From: Clostridia bacterium 41_269
GTDB lineage: Bacteria > Bacillota > DTU086
Assembly (NCBI GenBank): GCA_001508005.1
Contig: LGEZ01000021.1
Span: forward strand, 1 to 33,589
Length of the DNA stretch: 33,589 nt
Direction of reading: 5' to 3'
Shown: piece after piece, positions 8,778 to 16,215 of the stretch
How positions within the stretch are numbered: position 1 is the stretch's first letter
Layout of the letters: each line of letters opens with the position of its first letter
Notes under the pieces: generated by a model
What the model saw: only the letters and a program-made list of their open reading frames with translations
What the model was told of the DNA's origin: nothing
The model's database searches: none
Made by a program: the position numbers and the translations under genes

Positions 8778-9385
8778 ATGGAAGGAAGCAATCTTACATA
8801 TCTTGGCGTTTTTGGAGCTGGGCTGATATCCTTTTTTTCTCCGTGCGTACTGCTCCTGGCCCCTGCATTCTTAAGCTACCTCACTGGGGTTAAGGCTGAC
8901 AGCATAAGGCAGGGAAGGTTTGACAGGTCTGCTGCCTTTATAAGGGGCCTGGGTTTTATCCTAGGCTTTTCCATGATTTTTGTGGCTATAGGAGCTGCTG
9001 CAACCATACTGGGCCGGATGTTTTATTCGTATAGGGATTTGCTTGTTAGGGCTGGGGGGGGGTAGTGGTTTTTATTGCGGGATTGAATTTTGCAGGCCTT
9101 CCGCCTGTAAAAGCTTTTTTAAAAGAGTACAGAATAAAATATGCGCCTAAAAAGTTCGGCTATGCTGCTTCATTAATATTGGGGATGGCCTTTGCGGCGG
9201 GCTGGACGCCGTGCGTGGGTCCTATATTATCGGGAGTATTGGTTCTGGCAGCTTCAAGCAGCGACCCGGCTTTTGGGGTTTTTCTTCTCAGCTTATACTC
9301 CATGGGGTTTGCTCTTCCCTTTGCAGCTGTTGCCCTGGCTATGGAGCAGGGGAAGCAGCTGTTGAAGATTCCGAGGGCGTTTTAA
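8778..9385 (+). pseudogene. ccdA: CcdA/DsbD-type thiol-disulfide transporter, split at a G9 run and 3'-truncated
   Basis: CcdA carries electrons across the membrane for cytochrome c maturation or reduction of extracytoplasmic thiols. The first part, from ATG 8778 after CGGAGGCAG, has helix 1 with the conserved SFFSPCVLLLAPAFLSYL cysteine-proline motif. It stops at TAG 9063-9065, directly after nine G (9054-9062). The rest continues in the next frame as VFIAGLNFAGL and then AFAAGWTPCVGPILSGVL, which carries the second redox cysteine motif. Removing two G or adding one restores the protein. The 3' end is also abnormal: after SMGFALPFAAVALAM the expected last transmembrane helix is missing and the sequence runs into a TlpA-like coding segment in another frame. 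Confidence 0.8.
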
Positions 9386-9708
9386 AGGGAAAGGCAGCTC
9401 CGCAGTTCAAGCTGGAAAATCTTGAAGGAGAAATGGTTTCTCTCAGTGATTTTTCAGGAAAGACGCTGGTGCTCACATTTTGGGAAACCTGGTGCCCTGG
9501 ATGCCAGAAGGAAAATCCGTTTATCAACAGACTGGCTGAAAAATACAACGGTGGGGACAGTATTGCTGTGGTGACTGCTAATTTAATGGAAAAAGATACT
9601 CCTCAAACTATAAGACATTATATGGAATCCCATGGGTTTGATTTTCCAGCTCTCCTGGACAGAGATGGATTCAAATTTTTACTTCCAGGGTACAATATTA
9701 CTGCATAA
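9361..9708 (+). pseudogene. TlpA/ResA-type thioredoxin-fold fragment
   Basis: The reading KGKAAPQFKLENLEGEMVSL, then TFWETWCPGCQKENPF with the CPGC redox site, is an AhpC/TSA-redoxin domain of the TlpA/ResA type, the natural partner of CcdA. The N-terminal export signal is absent: homology starts at about 9361, inside the end of the ccdA frame. It stops at YNITA followed by TAA, where family members normally continue with PTTFF-like residues and the last strand and helix. So both ends are lost. The simplest reading is a deletion that removed the 3' end of ccdA together with the 5' end of this gene, plus a second lesion at the 3' end. Confidence 0.75.
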
Positions 9709-10258
9709 ATTAAACAGCGGGAGATGATTTTATGGGTACTGTAAAAGGTCCGGGAGGAAGGGGCCTGGGGCGTTCTGAAACTCAAAAGGATATCCACCGG
9801 CCCCCGCAGGTTCACCGCAGAAAAGGGAAGCAAAATCCCAGCTGGCACAGCTGAAAAGCGCTCACGATCATGGGACGAAGAAAGATGTTAAAAGGGGAAT
9901 GGAGTTTAAAGACGGAAGAGCAGAAAAGGAAATGTGAAGGGAGTGGAACGAACCTTACAGTAAAGAGTATTGAAGGGATAAAGGGTTACGAAATTAATGT
10001 TGCAGTTAATGCTTAGGATGCCAACCTGCTTCCACCAGAAGAAGAAAAAAGGATAAGAAAAGAAAAAGAAGGGGCAGGTGGGGAAGAAAGGCTTGCGGCT
10101 TCTCTGGAGAATGAAAGTATCTTTCACAGCCAGGTAAGGAATGATGATGAAAGATGGAGGTAGGGGTTTAAGTTCAGCAGCTGCGGACAGATGAACCTAC
10201 ATTGAATGCAATGTTTTCCCTCTTTCGACATATCTCGACAAATTTCTCTTATTAGAGG
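9709..10258 (+). other. Degraded non-coding stretch, no gene recognised
   Basis: Only short interrupted frames are seen. ATG 9732 gives 40 residues of Arg/Gly-rich sequence. ATG 9885 gives MLKGEWSLKTEEQKRKC, then VKSIEGIKGYEINVAVNA before a TAG at 10014-10016, after which the same frame stays open for about 50 residues rich in Glu, Lys and Arg. The second reading looks like an eroded coding region but I cannot assign a family. Nothing else convincing is present on either strand. Confidence 0.4.
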
Positions 10259-10267
10259 TGATATAAT
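10259..10267 (+). promoter_or_regulatory. Extended -10 promoter element
   Basis: TGATATAAT matches the extended -10 consensus (TG-N-TATAAT). Two TCGACA-like hexamers lie upstream, the nearer at 10235-10240, but 21 bases away. Transcription would start near 10273, just before the long inverted repeat. Confidence 0.45.
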
Positions 10268-10273
10268 AGCCTT

Positions 10274-10416
10274 AGCATGACTGCTGTTATCCGGGTGGAG
10301 CCGGTGATTTGTGATCTTTTTTCTCTCCTTTCCTTAAAAGTTTTTAATGATTTTTTTAAAATGAGCTGAGCAGTTTCTTCTAAATTTTGTTGGTTTTTCT
10401 CCACCCGGATTTTTTT
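10274..10416 (+). ncRNA. Candidate small RNA or structured leader closed by a 12-bp inverted repeat
   Basis: ATCCGGGTGGAG (10289-10300) is perfectly complementary to CTCCACCCGGAT (10399-10410), enclosing 98 A+T-rich bases, and the 3' arm is followed directly by a run of T to 10416. An extended -10 element lies just upstream. Together this resembles a short transcript whose ends pair and terminate intrinsically, or an attenuator-type leader for the gene at 10455. I do not recognise a known riboswitch class in it. The inner region has no strong secondary hairpin that I could find by eye. Confidence 0.4.
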
Positions 10417-10454
10417 AAATTGATTGACTTTATATAGTTGGAGGGAGCGATGAT

Positions 10455-10893
10455 ATGGGGAAGGTTGAGAGAAAGCTTCTCCTTGCATACGTTAATAATG
10501 TTCGGCAGATAACCCGTTATGATAAACAGCTTCATAAGGATTTTTTTTATTTTAAGATGATTATGGAGGAAGAGTTTAATTTTAAGCCGGACCTATATTT
10601 TGAGCTGGCAAATGAAAAAAAAGGGCAATACTGAGTTTAAGGATGAACCATACTGCCACGCACTGGAAATGCTGGTATTTAAACTGCTCCAGGAAGGAAA
10701 GTTTGAATATGTAGAAGCAGGATTAATTGATATAACTAAGGAAGGGTATAAGGAGCTTGTGGAATTGAGAAAAGTTGTTGATCCCATAGCTCCATCAGTA
10801 CGCTATATGATAACAAGGCTCGATGATGAAAAATATCATCAAAAGTACCGTCAGTTAATAAAGAAAATGAAGGAAACCAATGAGCCCTATTAA
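10455..10893 (+). pseudogene. Conserved-looking hypothetical protein, split in an A8 run
   Basis: ATG 10455, nine bases after GGAGGG, opens a frame (MGKVERKLLLAYVNNVRQI ... DLYFELANEKKG) that ends at a TGA just after eight A (10615-10622). Dropping one A joins it smoothly to the next frame (NTEFKDEPYCHALEML, then GLIDITKEGYKELVELRK, then KYHQKYRQLIKKMKE) to make a 145-residue soluble, mostly helical protein ending at 10893. I do not recognise the family and see no catalytic motif. A strong terminator follows, so the unit was transcribed as a single gene, perhaps from the promoter at 10259. Confidence 0.6.
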
Positions 10894-10912
10894 AGCCTGC
10901 ATTTTCCGCAAT

Positions 10913-10936
10913 CCCAGATATTCATCTGGGTTTTTT
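10913..10936 (+). terminator. Rho-independent terminator
   Basis: CCCAGAT (10913-10919) pairs perfectly with ATCTGGG (10924-10930) over a four-base loop and is followed by six T. It ends the 10455-10893 unit. Confidence 0.9.
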
Positions 10937-10994
10937 ATTTCCAGTTTTGGTTGGCTAATTTAAAGGAGAGATAATAATTTGAAGGAGAGATAGA

Positions 10995-11108
10995 ATGGCG
11001 AAGACTAAGGTCTTTGTTTATGGGACCCTTATGAGGGGAAGGGGAAATCACCATGTATATCTACTTTGGTACCCTATCATAAGCAGCCATGGCTGGAAAG
11101 GAGCTTAA
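10995..11108 (+). pseudogene. Gamma-glutamylcyclotransferase-like stub (N-terminal fragment)
   Basis: ATG 10995, preceded by GAAGGAGAGATAGA, encodes 37 residues beginning MAKTKVFVYGTLMRGRGNHH. The YGTLM..G motif is the hallmark N-terminus of the gamma-glutamylcyclotransferase/YtfP fold, a protein normally of about 110-150 residues. After position 21 the similarity is lost and a TAA follows, so only the first strand and loop survive. The ribosome binding site region is duplicated (AAGGAGAGATA occurs twice within about 20 bases). This is a truncated remnant. Confidence 0.65.
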
Positions 11109-11133
11109 GAGTTGAGAATAGGAGGAGCGAATA

Positions 11134-11877
11134 TTAAATCTGCTTAGGATCCCATAAAGGACTTTCGCTTTTAAGAAATGCAGTGAGAAAGCGTTCTTTT
11201 ATTTTGGGATAGCGTTTTTGAAGATAGTTAACTACCTCTTTTATGTCTTCCCGTTTAGTTTTACCACTTGCGGGGCAGGGATTTTGGACTACAGGAAGGT
11301 TTTCAGCTTTTGCTATAGCGGATACGGTTTCTCTGGTTAGGTAAACCATAGGTCTTATAAGCCATAGACCTGTACGGTCAAGAAATGTATTGGGTTTAAA
11401 AGTGCTCATCTGTCCTGTATAAAATAGGTTAAGAAAAAAAGTTTCAATGGCATCATCAAGGTGATGACCCAGGGCTACTTTTCTGCAGCCCAGTTTAATA
11501 GCAGTTTCATGAAGGGCACCCCTGCGCAGATTGGAACAAAGGGCACAGGGGTTTTTTTCCTTTCTTATATCAAAGACTATTTTTCCTATGTCAGTTTTTT
11601 CTACATGATAAGGAAGGCCTTCCTCTCTGCAGAACTGCTCCACAGGTGAAAAGTCAGTATTAAAACCCAGCTCAAGGGATATGGGATAAATGTCAAATTT
11701 GAAGTTGGACCATTTTTTTAAAAGGTTGAGGATAAAAAGAAGAGTTATACTGTCTTTTCCTCCGGAAACTCCCACAGCAATTTTGTCGCCGTCCTGAATC
11801 ATTTTAAAATCAATAATGGCGTGTTTTACCTTAGTTAAAAACCATTTGCTGTAATTTCTGCGGATTTTTCTGTTCAT
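11134..11877 (-). CDS. TtcA-like tRNA 2-thiolation PP-loop ATPase
   Basis: Cytoplasmic ATP-pyrophosphatase of the TtcA/TtuA group, which adenylates a tRNA base and replaces oxygen with sulfur. The PP-loop SGGKDS lies near residue 39. A CALC pair follows in NPCALCSNLRRG, then GHHLDDAIETF, and a further Cys in NPCPASGKTKR. These cysteines match the Fe-S/active-site cysteines of TtcA-type enzymes. The length is 247 aa with the start at 11877 (GGAGG eight bases upstream); an in-frame ATG five codons earlier sits before that ribosome binding site. The exact base modified cannot be told from sequence. It stands alone on the minus strand, between the cyclotransferase stub and a membrane protein. Confidence 0.85.
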   Translation of the reverse strand: MNRKIRRNYSKWFLTKVKHAIIDFKMIQDGDKIAVGVSGGKDSITLLFILNLLKKWSNFKFDIYPISLELGFNTDFSPVEQFCREEGLPYHVEKTDIGKIVFDIRKEKNPCALCSNLRRGALHETAIKLGCRKVALGHHLDDAIETFFLNLFYTGQMSTFKPNTFLDRTGLWLIRPMVYLTRETVSAIAKAENLPVVQNPCPASGKTKREDIKEVVNYLQKRYPKIKERFLTAFLKSESPLWDPKQI

Positions 11878-11917
11878 AAAAATTTCCTCCAATATTTACT
11901 GAATTTTATTTTTTTGA

Positions 11918-11946
11918 TACGAATCGTAGTTTTTCCTTTTAAAAGG
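11918..11946. promoter_or_regulatory. Two adjacent short palindromes in a divergent intergenic region
   Basis: TACGA-A-TCGTA (11918-11928) and CCTTTTAAAAGG (11935-11946) lie between the divergent ttcA-like gene and the gene at 12024. They have operator-like symmetry, but neither matches a regulator site that I know. Confidence 0.25.
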
Positions 11947-12023
11947 GTAATCAATTTTTTCCTTTGGGTAAAATTTATAATTTTTTTGTGGTAAAATAGG
12001 ATCTGCTGGGGAGGTGTGTCGAT

Positions 12024-12590
12024 TTGGAAAACGGCATTCTGTCGGATATGGATTTATTGAATCAGGCTAGATATATCCGCAGAAAACTGCGTGAGACCTC
12101 CGAGATTTTTGATTGGAAACAGCTTTTGATACCGCAGCTTACCCTTGCTGCTGCCTTGGCCTGCAGCGCTTTTAGTATTTATAAATCATCCCTTATTTCA
12201 TACAGTATTTTTTTCGGCAGTTTTTCTATTTTAGCCCTGGTTTTTTGGGTATATCAGTGCCTTAGAAATAAACAGGCTGCAAATAAGATACAGGACATAG
12301 GGCTTGAGGTGTGCGCAAGGATTACAAGCCTAGCTCTGGATAAAAATGTTATAAATGAGGGCAGAGAGCTGTATAAGGAGATTGAGCAGCATGAATCCCG
12401 TCTGATTGAAGAAGTAAAAAGAGCGGGAAGCAGTATATTAATTTATACTTTTCTTTTTCTTGCGTGGCTTGCTTTTATAATTGGGGATATATCTGAAGTT
12501 TTTAGGTATGAGTATACCCTTGTGGGTAATGTATTCGTTTTTATTGCTTTGTTTTTAGTCGTAAAGGATATTATGAAAAAACGCGGATAA
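12024..12590 (+). CDS. Hypothetical membrane protein with central soluble helix
   Basis: I do not recognise this 188-aa protein. It starts at TTG 12024, eight bases after GGGGAGGTG. Hydrophobic segments lie at about 37-55 and 58-80 and again at about 136-153 and 160-180. They flank a charged helical middle part (about 82-132: NKQAANKIQDIGLEVCARI ... ELYKEIEQHESRLIEEVKRA). The layout suggests four transmembrane helices with a cytoplasmic coiled segment. No enzymatic motif is visible. The adjoining menA-like gene lies 109 bases downstream on the same strand, so they may be cotranscribed. Confidence 0.7.
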   Translation: MENGILSDMDLLNQARYIRRKLRETSEIFDWKQLLIPQLTLAAALACSAFSIYKSSLISYSIFFGSFSILALVFWVYQCLRNKQAANKIQDIGLEVCARITSLALDKNVINEGRELYKEIEQHESRLIEEVKRAGSSILIYTFLFLAWLAFIIGDISEVFRYEYTLVGNVFVFIALFLVVKDIMKKRG

Positions 12591-12699
12591 AATAATAAAA
12601 TAATAAAATAAATAGAAAATAAAAAGCCCGAAGGGATAATTTTTAAAGAATTGGGTAGATCATAAAAAAAGCCTTTTATTTATGTAGAAAGGGATTTTT

Positions 12700-13617
12700 A
12701 TGAAGACTTTTAAGTTTTGGTTTAAGGCCTTTCGGGCTCATTTTTTTCCTGCAAGCATTGTTCCGGTACTGTTGGGGACATTTCTTGCTGGTTACGAAAC
12801 GGGTGAGATTAACTGGCTTTTTTTTACACTGGTTCTCGTTAGCGCATTGGCCTGCCACAGCGGCTCCAATTTGATAAACGACTACTATGATCATTTTATT
12901 GGTACAGATGAGATCAATCAAAACCGCACTGTTTTTAATGGAGGCAGCGGATATATTCAAAATAAACTTCTGCCTCCTGATAAATTTAAAAGCTTAGCGT
13001 TGATCTGTTATATTATTTCTTTTACTGCAGGGCTTGTTTTATCTTTTCTATGCGGATATTATACATTATTTTTTACAGCTGCTGGTATTGCAGCAGGGTA
13101 TTCTTACAGCGGATATCCATTTTTCGGTTGTCGGGGTATAGGGGAGCTGCTGGTGGGTTTGAGCTTTGGTCCTCTTATTGTGACAGGAGCTTTTTTCGTT
13201 CAGACAGGCTACATATCAAATACAGCAGTTATTTCTTCCATTCCCGTAGGCCTGCTCATTGCAGCTGTGCTGTATATTAATCAGTTTCCAGATTATGAAG
13301 CGGACGGTTGCTGCGGTAAAAGAAATCTGGTGGTTAAATTGGGGTTAAAAAGGGCCTTACCCCTTTTTTATTTTTTTATAGTAGGAGCTTATTCAACAAT
13401 TGCTGTTGGAATAGTTTTTAAAGTTATACCCTTTTCAGCGGCAGCAGTTTTTTTGACCCTTCCTCTGGCAGTGAGGGCGGTGGTTACTGCCAAAAATTAT
13501 TATTTTTGCCCTAAAAAGCTTCTGCCTGCAAGTATGTACACTGTAATGACTCATTTGGGTTTAATTCTTCTTTTAACAGTGGTTTTTGTTTGGGAGATGC
13601 TGACAGGAAGAAAGTAA
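12700..13617 (+). CDS. UbiA-family prenyltransferase, MenA-like
   Basis: Integral membrane enzyme attaching a polyprenyl chain to an aromatic acceptor; the closest-looking group is 1,4-dihydroxy-2-naphthoate prenyltransferase of menaquinone synthesis. At 305 aa it has about eight or nine hydrophobic helices. Both Mg-diphosphate motifs are present: NLINDYYDHFIGTDE (N-D-x-x-D-x-x-x-x-x-D) near residue 58, and INQFPDYEADGCCGKRNLVVKLG near 200. The start follows AAAGGGA. No other menaquinone gene is in the window, so the acceptor is inferred from the family only. Its 3' end overlaps the original 3' end of the frameshifted HAD gene on the other strand. Confidence 0.85.
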   Translation: MKTFKFWFKAFRAHFFPASIVPVLLGTFLAGYETGEINWLFFTLVLVSALACHSGSNLINDYYDHFIGTDEINQNRTVFNGGSGYIQNKLLPPDKFKSLALICYIISFTAGLVLSFLCGYYTLFFTAAGIAAGYSYSGYPFFGCRGIGELLVGLSFGPLIVTGAFFVQTGYISNTAVISSIPVGLLIAAVLYINQFPDYEADGCCGKRNLVVKLGLKRALPLFYFFIVGAYSTIAVGIVFKVIPFSAAAVFLTLPLAVRAVVTAKNYYFCPKKLLPASMYTVMTHLGLILLLTVVFVWEMLTGRK

Positions 13618-14305
13618 ATTTTCTAAATCTTTCAGTGTTCCACGGTAGTCGCAGCTTATGCTGGGGCTTTTTCTAATGATGATGTAATCTTCCACAAGAA
13701 AAGTTTTCACCCCTATTTTTTTTTGCCACCATGTCTTCTTCCACATCATTTCCCACCATCAGGCAGTTTTCCGGTGCTTCATCTATTTTGTCAAGCACCT
13801 CCTTGTAGTACTCCAGATTGGGTTTGCAGAAATGCATATTTTCATAGGTGGTAATGAGATCAAAATCCTCCGGATTCAAAAAGGCCCACCTCATTCTTTC
13901 AAGAACAGCTTTTTCCGGGAAAACGGGATTAGTGGCAAGAACAGTTTTTAATCCCAGCTGTCTTACCTTTTTTACTAGTTCCGATGCTTTTTTATCAGCA
14001 GAAATTAGACTGCCCAATTGTTTGAAATCTTTTTCATAAAACTCATTAACGAGGGGCATCAGTGCTTCTATTTTATCGGGTACCCTTTGGGACATATGCA
14101 TCCAGAAAACCTCTGCGTTGGTCATGCTGGGATTGAGATCTTCTATCATTTTTTCAGTGGCAAAAAATAAATGGTCCAGAAATTCTTTTGGATCCATGAC
14201 AGATGAAATTTTCTTGGATAGAGCTGCGGTGTATTCTTTAAGAAAAATACGTGTATCAAGGGGTAGAAGGGTACCGTCCAGATCAAACAGCACTGCCTTT
14301 AGCAA
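13573..14305 (-). pseudogene. HAD-superfamily phosphatase, frameshifted at an A9 run near the C-terminus
   Basis: Haloacid dehalogenase-type hydrolase starting at TTG 14305 (AGAGGTG seven bases upstream). Motif I is FDLDGTLL near residue 6, motif II is VLATNP near 125, the motif III lysine is in FCKPNLEYY, and motif IV is MVGNDVEEDMVA. After MVAKK the frame slips in a run of nine A (plus-strand T at 13716-13724) and ends in an unlikely tail RLHHH at 13673. One A fewer restores IGVKTFLVEDYIIIRKS, the normal HAD ending, and extends the protein to a TAA at 13573-13575 (243 aa). All catalytic motifs precede the break, so a shortened protein might still fold. Confidence 0.75.
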
Positions 14306-14601
14306 TTCTTACACCTCTCTTAAAAAATTTTCCCTGTCTATGATAACACAAATAATTCCAATTGTCTTATGGGCTGATATAACGGTTCTATATTTTATCT
14401 GAAAGCAATACAAATAACCTAGAAACATTAAGGGGTAAATAACAATGTATGTTATTTTTGTTTGGCTGCGTTTAGTTTTTTGGATTTTATTTTTTATAAC
14501 ATTTATGGGTGCTATTTCTGCTGTTTTGAGTAGATATGCATGGAACAGCTTTATTTTCAGTTCTGCATCTTTATCCAGTACCTTAAAGCCGAAGATTATA
14601 A

Positions 14602-14820
14602 AAATTTTTCCCGAGAATAACTCTTTATATTTTAGAACCCAACACAAAGTATGAAGTTAGAGCTTCTGTAAAATCTGAGGTAGGACAGTGGAGCAGAAAG
14701 GTAAAATCGGTTTTTAAAACAAAAGATATGGGCAGCGAAATTTGGGTTGCAGTAAATCTTGGAAGGGTACATACAGTGAGAATTTATGAATTTATGAAGG
14801 AAATTATCCAGTCCATATGA
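14602..14820 (+). pseudogene. Remnant resembling a fibronectin type III-like module
   Basis: The open reading ITLYILEPNTKYEVRASVKS followed by VGQWSRKVKSVFKTKD has the strand pattern and the L-x-P-x-T-x-Y-x-V-R motif of an FN3 domain ending. It has no start codon or ribosome binding site and stops at TGA 14818-14820, next to the spmA remnant. It looks like the tail of a lost extracellular protein gene. The 296 bases upstream (14306-14601) contain no gene that I can support. Confidence 0.35.
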
Positions 14821-15074
14821 TGATTGCATCAGGAGGCAGGGATGAAGAAGAAAACAGCACTCTAAGGGGTATTTTTAGGGTTCAGGACTTCCTTGCTATT
14901 AATGTTACCAGCATAACTTTGTTTCTCACAACAATAATTGCCCTGCGTATGGAGGCTGGTTCAGCTGATCCGATGGAGATTGTGGGAACAACTCCTTTTG
15001 CTACTACCTTTTCAACTTTAACTGCAGTTGCGGCTGATTATGTTTTTAGGAAAATTAACAGAAGGGGGATATAG
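14817..15074 (+). pseudogene. spmA: Spore maturation protein A remnant (C-terminal part only)
   Basis: From about residue 24 this reads DFLAINVTSITLFLTTIIALR, then AGSADPMEIVGTTPFATTFSTLTAV, which is the C-terminal nucleoside-recognition (Gate) helix region of SpmA, where intact members have FLxxNTSSxTLxPTTVIALR and GSxxPxEIxG. An intact SpmA is roughly 190-200 residues; here only about the last 65 remain, preceded by unrelated residues. SpmA and SpmB together are needed for full dehydration of the spore core. The next gene begins two bases after this stop, the ancestral spmA-spmB arrangement. Confidence 0.7.
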
Positions 15075-15075
15075 T

Positions 15076-15287
15076 GTGTTAATAAAAATATTTGCTGCAG
15101 TATCTCTCTGGATCATCCCCACTTTTTTGCTTCTGGTTTTTTTGTACTCATCTTTGTCAGGAATTAAAATATTTTATATATACTCACCATATATTTTGCA
15201 TCAGTTGGAATAAAAAGAGCCCGTTATTCGCTTCAAGTGGGATTGCTGTCTGATGCTGCGGAGTTCTGCGCTGCGGTATATATGTAA
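15076..15287 (+). pseudogene. spmB: Spore maturation protein B remnant with internal deletion
   Basis: GTG 15076 opens LIKIFAAVSLWIIPTFLLLV, then FLYSSLSGIKIF, matching the SpmB N-terminus (ISLWxIPxxIL...). From about 15174 the family C-terminus appears in a different frame: LYILTIYFASVGIKRARYSL, then QVGLLSDAAEFCAAVYM and TAA at 15285-15287. Intact SpmB is about 170-180 residues; here roughly 35 N-terminal and 37 C-terminal residues are joined at about 15170, so the middle hundred residues are deleted and the frame is lost. The read-through frame stops at 15213. Neither half can be functional. Confidence 0.7.
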
Positions 15288-15337
15288 TCATGTATTCAGG
15301 TAATTTATTCTGCTGCAGACAAATAAGACTGAAGATT

Positions 15338-15366
15338 TTGACAGGTTAACAACAATAGAATATAAT
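15338..15366 (+). promoter_or_regulatory. Consensus sigma-A promoter of the Asp23 pair
   Basis: TTGACA (15338-15343), a 17-base spacer and TATAAT (15361-15366): a perfect match to the housekeeping consensus. It lies about 30 bases before the first Asp23 gene and implies strong constitutive expression. Confidence 0.9.
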
Positions 15367-15398
15367 ATGCTCCAATAAAGGAAATGGGGGGATAGCAT

Positions 15399-15839
15399 TT
15401 GGATACAAATGTGGGTGAAAAGGAGGATAAGGGTTTTACAAAGGTAATTGAAATAGCTGATGAAGTGATACAGGTAATTGCGGGCATTGCAGCAAGCGGG
15501 ACAGAAGGGGTAGCAGCCATGAGCGGTGGTATTGCTGACGGAATTGCTAAGCGGCTGGGACGAAAAAACTTGTCCAGGGGAGTAAAAGCAGCAGTTGGTG
15601 AAGAAGGGGCAAAAATCGACGTTTACATTATTGCAAAATATGGAACCGATCTAACGCAGCTTTTTAAAGAAGTTCAAAAAAACGTAAAAAATGCTGTGGA
15701 AGGAATGACTGGTATTACCGTCGTAGAGGTTAATGTTTCTACCCAGGGATTATCTTTTGAAAATGAAGAAAATTTAAATGAAGATAATGTTGAAGAAGCT
15801 AATGAAGAACAGGAACAAGAACAGAAACAGGAAAACTGA
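15399..15839 (+). CDS. Asp23/Gls24 family envelope stress response protein
   Basis: Small cytoplasmic, membrane-associated protein of the alkaline-shock protein 23 family, linked to cell-envelope homeostasis. The 146-aa product starts at TTG 15399, behind GGGGGAT. It has the family core IEIADEVIQVIAGIAASGTEGV-like segment (here KVIEIADEVIQVIAGIAAS), then VKAAVGEEGAKIDVYIIAKYG and VEGMTGITVVEVNVSTQGL. The last 27 residues are a Glu/Asn/Gln-rich acidic tail. It is driven by the consensus promoter at 15338 and followed at once by a second Asp23 gene, a common paired arrangement. Confidence 0.88.
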   Translation: MDTNVGEKEDKGFTKVIEIADEVIQVIAGIAASGTEGVAAMSGGIADGIAKRLGRKNLSRGVKAAVGEEGAKIDVYIIAKYGTDLTQLFKEVQKNVKNAVEGMTGITVVEVNVSTQGLSFENEENLNEDNVEEANEEQEQEQKQEN

Positions 15840-15861
15840 AAAAATGTGGAAGGTGATGAAT

Positions 15862-16176
15862 TTGAGTGATATTCAGGGAAAGTTTGAAATTTCTAATGAT
15901 GTTTTAATATCACTGGTTTCGCATGTGCTTGATGAAATAGAAGGTTTACAACCTGGAACGTCATCGGGTTTTGCCAGGTGGGGAAGAAAAAGCATTCGTG
16001 TAAAGCAGGAAGATCAGGGAGTAATTGTAGAAGTTCGTGTAATAGCGGATTATGGGGTTGCCATACACAAAGCTGCTGAAGAGGCTGTGGAAAAGATTTC
16101 TTCCAAAATCCAGGAGATCACAGGTTTAAAAGTTTCGGAGATTCGCATAAAGGTTGAGGGAGTAAATTATGAGTGA
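15862..16176 (+). CDS. Second Asp23/Gls24 family protein
   Basis: Asp23-family partner of the preceding gene, 104 aa from the chosen start. The core reads GKFEISNDVLISLVSHVLDE, then KSIRVKQEDQGVIVEVRVIA, then ITGLKVSEIRIKVEGVNYE. TTG 15862 is preferred because AAGGTGA ends five bases before it and the product then begins SDIQGKFEISNDV, like relatives. ATG 15844 is an alternative with a weaker site, and frames further upstream lie inside the first gene. The spacing of 22 bases and the terminator at 16216 make a two-gene operon. It lacks the acidic tail of its neighbour. Confidence 0.82.
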   Translation: MSDIQGKFEISNDVLISLVSHVLDEIEGLQPGTSSGFARWGRKSIRVKQEDQGVIVEVRVIADYGVAIHKAAEEAVEKISSKIQEITGLKVSEIRIKVEGVNYE

Positions 16177-16215
16177 TGTATAAAAATAGTTAAAAAAATA
16201 ATAAATTTAAGGCAC

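Noticed and set aside
10252-10488. Minus-strand frame with a plausible-looking Lys/Glu-rich sequence (QNLEETAQLILKKSLKTF)
   Set aside because: It has no ribosome binding site, overlaps the start of the plus-strand gene at 10455 and is explained by the inverted repeat and A+T-rich interior. A real eroded gene here cannot be fully excluded.
12591-12699. Possible terminator (GCCCGAAGGG) before the menA-like gene
   Set aside because: Only a three-base stem and no proper T run in the right place.
14309-14654. Overlapping frames on both strands, one hydrophobic (MYVIFVWLRLVFWILFF)
   Set aside because: A+T-rich DNA yields such frames by chance; neither has a ribosome binding site or family resemblance.
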